Of a DNA stretch of 64,000 nt, positions 56,587 to 64,000 are shown piece by piece (within the stretch, counting starts at the first letter, position 1; each line of letters opens with the position of its first letter). Origin of the DNA: Jacaranda mimosifolia (lineage: Eukaryota > Streptophyta > Magnoliopsida > Lamiales > Bignoniaceae); NCBI GenBank assembly GCA_018894105.1, contig CM032128.1, forward strand, positions 20,379,001 to 20,443,000. The letters are read 5' to 3'. Both the position numbers and the translations under genes were made by a program. The notes beneath the pieces are model-generated. The model did no database searches. It saw only the letters and a program-made list of their open reading frames with translations, and was not told the origin of the DNA.

Positions 56587-57524
56587 ATTAAGGTCAAAAG
56601 GGGTGATACTAAGACATCGAGTGAAGATAATGGTAAGAAGAATGTACTTGCAAAAGTTCTTCACCATTTTCTCTTTAAAATCTCGACAATAGAGATTGTT
56701 TTTGGTCTTCAAAGATTGTTGAGAATACGAGATGGCATGATGTGGATAATAATAATGATAGAATAGTGTGGTATTTTAGAGATTTTCAAGGTTGGAAGAA
56801 AACTTGGTTTGCATTAGATCCACAAAAAAAATTGTCTTACATTAGCGACTAATGGCTTGAATCCCTTTGGGAATTTAAATGTAAGTTACAACCTTTTGCC
56901 AATTATTCACATTCCGCACAACAGTCCCTTATCGATGTCTATGAAGCAAACATCTTTAATTCTTTCAATGATCATTCCTAGTCAAATAATGTCATGAAAT
57001 GATATATATGTTTACTTATGACTTTTAGTCAAGGAGTTATGGAACAAAGGTATTGATGGATATGACTTCTTTAGACAAGTGATGTTTAAATTGCATGAAC
57101 TTTGATGTGGATAATTAGTGACTTCTCTTGATTGTGGAACCTTCTGTGGGTGGAAACAAACACTGAACTTATTTATCTATCCCGCAATTTTGACCTTATT
57201 CTCGTCCGACTTCCTCATAGAAAGAAATGGTATCTTATGGGTCGCTTTCAATTTCTTGATTAAAGACATATGTTTAGGTTGAATATGGTTTGGCTTATTA
57301 AAGAGCAAGATATGTATGGTCCACCAAATAGTATGGGATTCTAAAATTGTTGAACAAATTATTAATGTTGATGTTACATTTGATCAAAGACTAGATATGG
57401 AAGGAAGGGGAAAATGATCAAGTGGTGGACATGTTGCACAAGGTAGCACTCAACAATAAAAAGAGAAAAGCATATTTTTTTAGCTCGCATATTGATGGTA
57501 TAACTTTCTGCATCACAATTTTGA
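56587..57524 (+). pseudogene. CACTA-3: TNP2 remnant sandwiched between two CACTA ends
   Basis: Plus-strand landmarks in order: KKNVLAKVLHHF and TRWHDVDNNNDR (56640-56760; usually K.PAKVLR(Y/H)F ... MRWH...R..DG). Next is ATNGLNPFGNLNVSYNLLPIIHIPHNSP (about 56845-56930; usually ASDGFNPFG....YS.WPV...PYNLPP), then KELWNKGIDGYDFFRQVMFKLHE (about 57035-57105). Finally, near 57465-57525, KKRKAYFFSSHIDG and a patch like HHNFD (usually RHNLD) end abruptly at the left end of CACTA-4. It is more readable than CACTA-1 or CACTA-2 TNP2 but still broken. Its own ends are outside or lost. Confidence 0.82.
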
Positions 57525-57529
57525 TTAGT

Positions 57530-57850
57530 ACAAAAAATCATGTCATATTTTGATGGAAGATTTTCAACGAAAACTATTGAAAATAAAATTTTTGATAGAT
57601 TTCCAATAGATTTTCTTCCATTGAAAAAACTCTCGTTGCAAATTTTTTTCATTGATTTCTTTGTCAGAAAAATTTTGCATTGGATTTTATAGATTGTAAA
57701 TAGAGTTGGTTGTTTCATAATCAAATCATTTTTTGATGAAAATTTGATGGAAAGTTTATGTAGAGCATTATGATTGATAAACTTTATTAGAGTTTCATTG
57801 GAAGATCAGTTGGAAATTATCTGAGGAACATTCAATTGGATTTTCATTTA
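57530..57850. repeat. CACTA-4 subterminal repeats
   Basis: Words such as GATTTTCAACGAAAA, GATTTCCAATAGATTTTC, TTGATGGAAAG and CATTGGAAGATC recur, in the style of 56230-56586. Confidence 0.55.
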
Positions 57851-58101
57851 ATTTTTTAATTATTATTTAATTTATTTGCTAATAAAAATTCCCTCATAAT
57901 TCTTTTGGAATTTTTTAGCAATTTTATTTGTTTTATTTGATTAAACCTGTAATTGTCAATATATCTTATATCCAATTTGCTAAAAGTATTGAACAACAAA
58001 TTTGCAAATAAACTGAAAATATAAATTTAAAAAATTGGCATTAAATTTCTATTATAGAATGTATTATCAATAAAAATAAAATATAAAAATCCACATCCCT
58101 C

Positions 58102-58354
58102 TTATCTGTTGGCCATCGACAGCATTGACGGAGTCAAAGTAATAGGCAGCATCATCAATATGGTACTCCTACGTGGCGACATGCTGCTGTTGCTCCATAT
58201 CTTTTCCAGCTGGCCCTCCCAATTGACTGAAGTTGCACCTGATAACTCCATGGGAGGCATATGGTAATAAGAGAGAGGCTGTCGATAGCTAAACCCATAA
58301 ACTTGCCACTTCTTGTTGGGTTCACCAATAGATTGCATCCATGATTCAACTTGT
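58102..58354 (-). pseudogene. CACTA-4 second-gene last-exon remnant
   Basis: Minus-strand residues VESWMQSIGEPNKKWQVYGFSYRQ align with INIWLRAAGGRNKKGRVYGLGYQQ in exon 5 of the intact CACTA-2 gene; the shared core is NKK-x-x-VYG-x-x-Y-x-Q. The rest of the tail (to a stop near 58102) is divergent. Upstream coding sequence is replaced by the Copia-A2 LTR at 58355. Confidence 0.6.
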
Positions 58355-59270
58355 TGAAAGTAGGAGTAGAATTGAAATCCAAAATATAAAACCAAAAATA
58401 GGCAAAATATAATCAATCTACTCCACTCCAAGGATCTATTCATGATCATAATAAAGATTTAAAAGCGGAAAGTTTACCTTTGAAGATCAATACAAAGGCA
58501 ATGGGCAGATCACTCCAATGAACTCTTCAATGGAAGATTCGCGCACAATAGAATATGTCAACGGTTGAGTGCCTTCCACTACTCCAAAAATCCTCAAAAC
58601 TGGTGGATAACTCCATCACACATCCAGGTAGAAGTGTCCAAAATTTTGTCCAAATCAAAACCTCCTAGGTACTCTAAATCTGCCACCGAATCCACTAGAC
58701 AGTAATGATTCACTAAGGAACTTTTAGTCCCCCAAGTGTTGGACCTCTAGTGATCAAGTCCACACACCCAAGGTAAGCTCTAAATCAGCCTCAAATATTC
58801 TAGATTAGATGAGGATGAAGGTGAGGTAGTGGGGTTTTGGAGAAGAAAAGGAAAGGGAGAGAACTTAGTGTGTGTGAATCTTCAACACATGAATATCACA
58901 CTTCTGGCGGGAAAAAGGAATGCACTTGATTAAGCCATCACATGGTCGGCCAAGGGGGTATATATAGAGAGGAAGGCGGGTGCAAATTGGCATCACACCT
59001 CCTATGCTTGTTGGCCTACTTGCCAACTTGCATGTAAATTTGAATTTCACATGCATTTGCATTTAATTAGCATCTACGTTTCATCTAGTGAAATGAAATG
59101 CAAATTAACACTATTTAAATTCAAATGAACTTTTTCATTTTATTTCCTTCCAAAATTCAAATTCTCATGTTAATTAATTTAAAATTTTAATTTAATTAAT
59201 TAATTGACTTAACTCCTTAAGTTAGTTAACTTAACTCTTTAGTTTTTATTTTATTTTTTTGGTGTTAACT

Positions 59271-59603
59271 TAACTCTTTAAGTTAACTTGACTAACTAAT
59301 TGTCAAATGGTACCAATTAAATTAACTCTTTAATTTAATTGGTCTAATTTAACTCCTTAAATTATTTTAATTAATTTAACAATTAAATTAATCAAGCCAA
59401 GATCACCAATAAAATAGTCAACCGTTTTCTCTCCAAAAACGCCTAGGTTGAATTTTCTAACTCTTTAAGTTAACTTGACTAACTAATTGTCAAATGGTAC
59501 CAATTAAATTAACTCCTTAATTTAATTGGTCTAATTTAACTCCTTAAATTATTTTAATTAATTTAACAATTAAATTAATCAAGCCAAGATGACCAATAAA
59601 ATT
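59271..59603. repeat. Tandem duplication in LTR U3, period 187 bp
   Basis: Bases from 59271 (TAACTCTTTAAGTTAACTTG) to about 59416 recur from 59458 to about 59603 with very few differences (for instance AACTCTTTAATT against AACTCCTTAATT). Between them lies a 40-base stretch. The near-identity shows the duplication is much younger than the element. Confidence 0.8.
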
Positions 59604-60015
59604 CTTCCCGTCAAGAAAGAACTTCCTACGGGATTTTGTGTGTGATCCAGTAGATTCATCTATTCATTGGACATGGGCTTACAACTCATTGTGATATTTT
59701 GAATATTAAAATATTTACATTAGTTTAAACTCTTTTAAACTAATAACCCTTTCAATTAATCTCCATTAATCGAAGAGTACCCAATCTCTATAGTCGATGT
59801 CTAGTAACAAGCCCAGGGAGTTCAACTAAATGGATGAATGAATTATGTCTTGATAACCTATTCTAGCTCTACGCTTGCCATGCAAATACAGTCTTTCCAT
59901 ATCTTATTTCCTGAAAAAGGCCTAATGCAAGATATTTGCAGGCTCTCCAATAGTCTTGATAACTATGTTTCTAAATTCAAATATTTGATTTCCCTTTATG
60001 ACCTCAACTTTGGAA

Positions 60016-60245
60016 AACTAGATATTTTTTATCTAGCATTAATATTCCCAGAATGAATACAGAACTTTTTCTTGAATCAACAAAAAAAAAAAAAAAATCC
60101 ATTTACAATAATGAAAGAAAACAAGAAAGAATTAAATTGATTTTGATTCTTCAATAATCCACATCACTTCTGCTTCTATTGTAAGACAAGATTTCCCTTT
60201 TCTGTGGAAAATCTGTATCTTTTTTCAAATTGTCATTTTATCTTG
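60016..60245. other. Insertion of about 225 bases in Copia-A2 LTR with internal A run
   Basis: LTR alignment stops near 60015 and resumes near 60246 (TTTCTTGAAATCAATCATTATAGAATAC). The intervening DNA has a run of about 17 A residues at 60080-60096 but no poly-A end, box A/B promoter or target duplication that I could define. Origin unknown. Confidence 0.45.
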
Positions 60246-60332
60246 CATCGGGATTTCTTGAAATCAATCATTATAGAATACAATAGAGATGCACTCATCC
60301 TTCACAACAACGAGGAGATGGATCCCATCTTG

Positions 60333-60952
60333 TAAGGGTGAGCATTGGTTGGTTTGGTAAATTAATCGATCGAACCAATCAGTTAATTATCATAAATGAA
60401 AAAAAATTGGTAGCCAATTAACCAATTCTTATTTAATTTTTTTTGTCAACATCATTATTCAAAAAACTTATAATATTTTAGCTCCATCCAAGCAATCTGA
60501 TGATCCATATTGCATTTTCATGCAATTTCTTGCAATGACCTCAATATATTTTTTAATGTAAATAATGATCCATGAAAAATTTCTCAAATAAATGGGAGTT
60601 TATAAAGTGTAGCAAATTTTATATGTATATAATTGATCAAGATTATCCTGTAATATCAACCATAAAGTTAACGTAGATATAGATGCATGGAACGACAACA
60701 AACATCATGAAACCAAGTAAAATTAGTGGTAATGCAGAGTACGTAAGCTTTCCATTTTGAAAATTTTGGTTAAATCAATTTTAATCGATTTTTCGTAAAA
60801 CTTAACCAAACCGAACTGAAAACCAAAAACTTATAAAAAATTAACCATTAACCAAAACGAAAATTAATTGGACAAATTGGTTCGGTGAATTTGATTTTGG
60901 TTCGGTCGGTTAATCAATTTTTTCGATTAATGGATAATTTTGCTCACCCCTA
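60333..60952. mobile_element. hAT-type MITE, 620 bp, with perfect 8-bp target duplication
   Basis: Ends TAAGGGTGAGCA (60333-60344) and, inverted, TAGGGGTGAGCA (60952-60941): 11 of 12 bases match. CCATCTTG flanks it on both sides (60325-60332 and 60953-60960). Eight-base duplications and TA(G/A)GGG termini are hallmarks of hAT elements. The interior carries inverted GGTTCGGT/ACCGAACC-like words and no coding capacity. It interrupts the Copia-A2 LTR; joining the flanks at one CCATCTTG restores alignment with the Copia-A1 LTR (GTGAGATCCAAGATGGGATC). Confidence 0.93.
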
Positions 60953-61563
60953 CCATCTTGGATCTCACAAACTCCATGCTTAAGTAGCTCATGCTCAATC
61001 TCAACCCCAGATGACCCGCTACGTGGTTGGAGAAGAGTTAAAGCATAAAGACCTAAACACAAGGTTATCATGGATCCTCAGGTCCAAGGACTAGTTATAT
61101 GCACTAGCGTAAGCTGGAGAACTTGCCACTGCCGACTTGCCACTTTGGCTATCTAGTGGATTCTCTAGGTAGGTCTTCAGCGAACTTGTACTCTTACAAG
61201 CACCCACTAACATGCATCCATGTCTAATATAGATTGCTTATGAAACAGAGCAATATCCAACTTCTTTGAATATGCAGCGTTAGTGTAAGTCTATCCGAAT
61301 CTCAGATGCCATGTCTCATAAGATTCTATAACTTGGAATATTTAATATCACAATCGTAGAGACTTATTTCATGATCACCATCATATGCACGACCAAGTCC
61401 CATAGCCTTGTGTGATTTAAGAGCTTCAACCAAATGCCAATGAAGTATAATAAGCATAAGATAAAGATGGCCATTTAATAAGAATATCATTCAATTAAGA
61501 ATGTATCACAAGTGAAATAGTATTGCACACCAATCCAATTGGCTATGGGGTACTATTCCAACA

Positions 61564-62324
61564 ATCTCCCACTTGCCCTAAGGTCAATTCCCTATAATCT
61601 TAAAGCCCATCTTTTCAAGATATCCTTCAAAGATCTTCTTGCTTTTAGGGGTTTAAACAATAGTTATGCTATATTCACTTCTAAGGCAACTATATCCACT
61701 TAATTGTTGCCTCTATCATTGATCTCATAGATCAAATGATAACGCATTTATTTGTGTTTGGATCGCTGATGAGATCTTAGTTATTTTGCTTCTGCAACTG
61801 CTCCGTTATTGTCACAGAAGACAACAATCGAGTTTGTAATTTTATACACTACATCTAACTCTTGGATGAAGTTTTTCATCTAAACACCTTTTTTTGCAGT
61901 TTCTAAAGGTGCAATATATTCAGCCTCAGTAGTAGAATCAGTTGCGATATCTTATTTGGAACTCTTCCAACTTACCACGCTGCCATTGAGGTAAAATATA
62001 AATCCTAAGATGGATTTGAGGTCATCTTCATCGAATTGGAGACTAGAATCGAAAAAACTTCAAGTTTCAATTCCCTGTTGTCATATACCAAAAAGAAAAA
62101 ATCTTTAGTTCTTCTCAAGTACTTAAGGATTGCCTTTACGGCTTTCCAATGACATTCACTGGGGTCAAATTGAAAGCCACTTGTAATGATTAGGGCATGT
62201 GTTGTATCTAGCCTTTTACATTGAACGACATATATTATGCTCTAATGGCGGAGACATAAGGTATATGGGACATTTTTCTCTTTCGTCTTTAGTCTTAGGG
62301 GTCGTAGACTTGAAGTCACATATA
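61564..62324 (-). pseudogene. Copia-A2 RNase H remnant
   Basis: Minus-strand DNA aligns with 13440-14163 of Copia-A1. Near 62010-61920 it encodes a patch like DDLKSILGFIFYLNG followed by WKSSK and a TDSTTEAEY motif (usually ADSTxEAEY) carrying the RNase H end. Near 62290-62230 it matches the DDER...CP.YL.SP/MSYV region. Upstream of 62324, where RT should follow, sequence switches directly to LTR U5. Frameshifts and stops are present. Confidence 0.75.
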
Positions 62325-62960
62325 ACACTAGGATCCAATTATCAAAGAATAAAAACGCTAAAGAAAACTAGGCTATACATGAAGCCAAGGATCTAAACAT
62401 GCTATAGATTCAGATTTGGAATGAGGATTACCTTGATTTTTTTCAAAATCAAACAAACTTGGAAGAAGGTCTCAACTTCTTGAAAACTATCTCCCAGGCG
62501 GCACAGCAAAATTCGAGTAACTTTTGCCCAACCAAATGATTTTTCCTTCAGTTGAAAATTTCATTGGAACTCATCAACACTTTCTTGGATCTACAGTCCA
62601 AAATTCAACTGGAACAGAAAATGAAAAGGTTCTCCAGAACAGCCTCCAAGCAACCACCAGAAACAGAGGATCTCCAAAGGCTAGCAATCTAATTGTCTTG
62701 CCTCTAATGTTAAGATCCACACACCAATGCACTAACCTTTTCTCCTCAATATTAGCTAAAAAATATAGAGGAGAAATGGAAGGATGAAGGCTTGATATGG
62801 AGGTAGGAAAAGAAAATGAGTGAAGCATCAACACATGAGGCAACATTTTAGAATTTGGAGTAAAATTGAGAGAACCTAATTCTACCTTGCAAATCACATG
62901 TGGCCGCCCACTCCACACTTTATATCTATAAATAGAGGATGGACGGTGTGATGCCAAGTT
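62325..62960 (-). repeat. Copia-A2 5' LTR, 3' part only
   Basis: Aligns inverted with the Copia-A1 R-U5 region: minus-strand blocks include AATTGGATCCTAGTG (against AATTGGATCCTTTGC), TTTAGATCCTTGG, AAGGTAAT and GGGAGA. TATAAATAG-like sequence is at 62927-62936. The LTR stops at 62960, within the promoter hairpin, where Copia-A3 is inserted. Confidence 0.75.
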
Positions 62961-64000
62961 TGTTGGAATAGTGCCCTGCAAGCCAATTAGATTGGCATTG
63001 TAAGCTATTTCACTTGTAATACAATCTTGATTGAATGATATTCATTATATGGTCATCTTCATCTTATGCTCATTTATACTTTACTGGCTTCTGGTTGAAG
63101 CCCTTAGGTCATGCAAGACTACAAGACTTTGTCAGGCACTGGGTGGTGATAATATAATAAGTCTTACACGATCGTGATCTTAAATCTTCCAAGTTATAGG
63201 ATCTTAAGAGACAGGACATATAAGATTCGGATAGACATGCACTAACGATGCATAAATCCAAGGGTTGGATGTTGCTCCATTCTATGAGAAATCCCATATG
63301 AGATATGGATGCATGTTAGTGGGTGCTTGTTAGAGAACAATGCACTTAAGGCCCATTTGGAGAATCCACTAGATTGCCAAAGTGGCAAGTTGGTACTGAC
63401 AAATTCTCCAGCTTACACTAGTGTATATAATTAGTCCTTCAACCTAAGGATCCATGGTAATCTTGTGTTTAGGTCTTTACGCTTTGACTCATCTTTGGTC
63501 ACTTAGTTGCCGTTCAGGTGGTAATTAGGCATGAGCTACTTAGACATGGAGGTTTGTGAGATCCAAGATGGAATCAGACTCCTTACCTTTGTGAAGGGTA
63601 AGTACATCTCCTATGTATTCTATAATGATCAATTCCAAGAAATTCTTACGCAATGTAGTATGAAAATTTGGAAAAGGAGTTTTCCAAAGATGAGGTCATA
63701 AAGTGAAATTGAACATTGGGAATAGAGACACAGTATCGAGGCTATTAGGGAGCAGGCAAATATCTTGCCCTAGGCCTCTTTCGAGATATAGGACACGAAA
63801 GGACCATATTTGCACGGCACACATAGAGCTATAATGGTTCTCCAAAAGAATTCATTTTGATTAATTAGTTGGGCTCCTGGGCTTGAGGTTGTACATCGAC
63901 CATAGAGATTGGGTATTCTTCAATTAATGAAAATTAATTGAATTGAGTCGATTAGTTTAAAGGAGTTTTAAACTAAAATGAATATATGATATTCAAAAGT
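62961..64000 (+). mobile_element. Copia-A3: left LTR, cut by window end
   Basis: Begins TGTTGGAATAGTGCCCTGCAA and matches the Copia-A1 LTRs base for base over long stretches: ATTGAATGATATTCATTATA, AGATTCGGATAGAC, TAGTGGGTGCTTGTTAGAGAACA, GAGCTACTTAGACATGGAGGT. It is still within the U3 region (near the TTTAAACTAA block) when the window ends. The five bases before it (AAGTT) would be the target duplication if repeated beyond the window. Confidence 0.88.

Larger units (their letters stand above)
57525..58354 (-). mobile_element. CACTA-4 fragment: left end plus second-gene exon
   Basis: Starts at about 57525 with TACAAAAAATCATG, comparable with the reverse-complemented CACTA-2 end. Subterminal motifs follow (TTGATGGAAGATTTTCAACGAAAAC resembles CTGATGGACTTCCAACGAAAAC of CACTA-2) to about 57850. 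The last-exon remnant of the second gene is at 58102-58354 on the minus strand. The element is cut at 58354 by the Copia-A2 LTR; the rest would lie to the right of the nested copia elements, beyond the window. Confidence 0.6.
58355..61563 (-). repeat. Copia-A2 3' LTR, with three internal additions
   Basis: Aligns inverted with 14165-16342 along its length. Examples are the inverted GAGTTAA/TTAACTC block at 59200-59600, TTTAAACTCTTTTAAACTAAT near 59725, and AGATTCTATAACTTGGAA near 61320. It ends TGTTGG on the minus strand at 61563. The promoter hairpin is lost near 59000 (only GGCATCACACCT remains), and TATATATAG near 58960 replaces TATAAAT. Confidence 0.82.
58355..62960 (-). mobile_element. 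Copia-A2: internally deleted relative of Copia-A1
   Basis: Minus-strand copy. Its 3' LTR (58355-61563) ends at the terminal CCAACA and is followed by the polypurine tract (TCTCCCACTTGCCC, minus-strand GGGCAAGTGGGAGA). Then comes a short RNase H remnant (61564 to about 62324) and, with no gag, integrase or RT between, the U5-R part of the 5' LTR (about 62325-62960). The 5' LTR is cut by Copia-A3 at 62961. Removing the MITE with its duplication (628), a 187-bp internal duplication and a roughly 225-base insertion from 3209 leaves about 2.17 kb, matching the Copia-A1 LTR length. Confidence 0.85.

Noticed and set aside
58355..58400. Primer-binding-site-like TTGAATCATGGATGC after the Copia-A2 LTR, suggesting a tandem element
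   Set aside because: The following sequence aligns with the CACTA second-gene exon rather than with the Copia-A1 leader, so it is target DNA.
60077..60100. Run of about 17 A residues as a SINE or LINE poly-A tail
   Set aside because: The A run is internal to the insertion, with unrelated sequence on both sides, and no target duplication or promoter boxes were seen.

Overview
This window looks like plant nuclear DNA from a repeat-rich intergenic region. It is AT-rich, has no bacterial-type gene organisation, and nearly every recognisable piece belongs to a plant transposon lineage. The lineages are Ty1/copia elements of three kinds, Ty3/gypsy elements with an antisense extra ORF (Tat/Retand-like), CACTA (En/Spm) DNA transposons, and a hAT-type MITE. 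I found no intact host gene. The only host-like coding sequence is a possible 51-base exon resembling ROP-interactive-partner (ICR/RIP) proteins near 41.7 kb. I saw no tRNA, rRNA or CRISPR array.

Layout. 1-3.1 kb: AT-rich DNA with a possible gypsy LTR and a cluster of CCATGG palindromes. 3.15-17.6 kb: CACTA-1 (minus strand), whose TNP2 transposase is split by a complete but dead copia element, Copia-A1 (6195-16342), flanked by a perfect 5-bp target duplication (GTCTT). 18.26-25.13 kb and 26.40-31.57 kb: two gypsy elements (G1, G2), minus strand for gag, both lacking pol and both carrying a plus-strand extra ORF and a tandem-repeat array. 31.9-33.5 kb: 5' piece of a SIRE-like copia. 33.5-34 kb: CACTA-like subterminal repeats. 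36.03-40.47 kb: Tork/Tnt1-like copia (minus). 43.88-49.86 kb: G3, a gypsy relative that keeps pol but lacks gag. 51.2-56.59 kb: CACTA-2 (plus), with a decayed TNP2 but an intact five-exon second gene (54103-55960, 496 codons). 56.59-57.52 kb: TNP2 piece of CACTA-3, sandwiched between CACTA-2 and CACTA-4. 57.5-58.35 kb: CACTA-4 (minus), interrupted by Copia-A2 (58355-62960, minus). Copia-A2 itself carries a 620-bp hAT MITE with a perfect 8-bp target duplication. Its 5' LTR is broken by Copia-A3 (62961 to the window end, plus).

The window therefore reads as a nesting record: CACTA elements were targets for each other and for Copia-A, Copia-A was a target for itself and for a hAT MITE. Almost all transposon coding sequence is broken, including the catalytic motif of each of the three reverse transcriptases I could read. 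The main exception is the second gene of CACTA-2. All identities were made by reading translations and aligning copies by eye; no database was searched. Edges given without a terminal motif are approximate.
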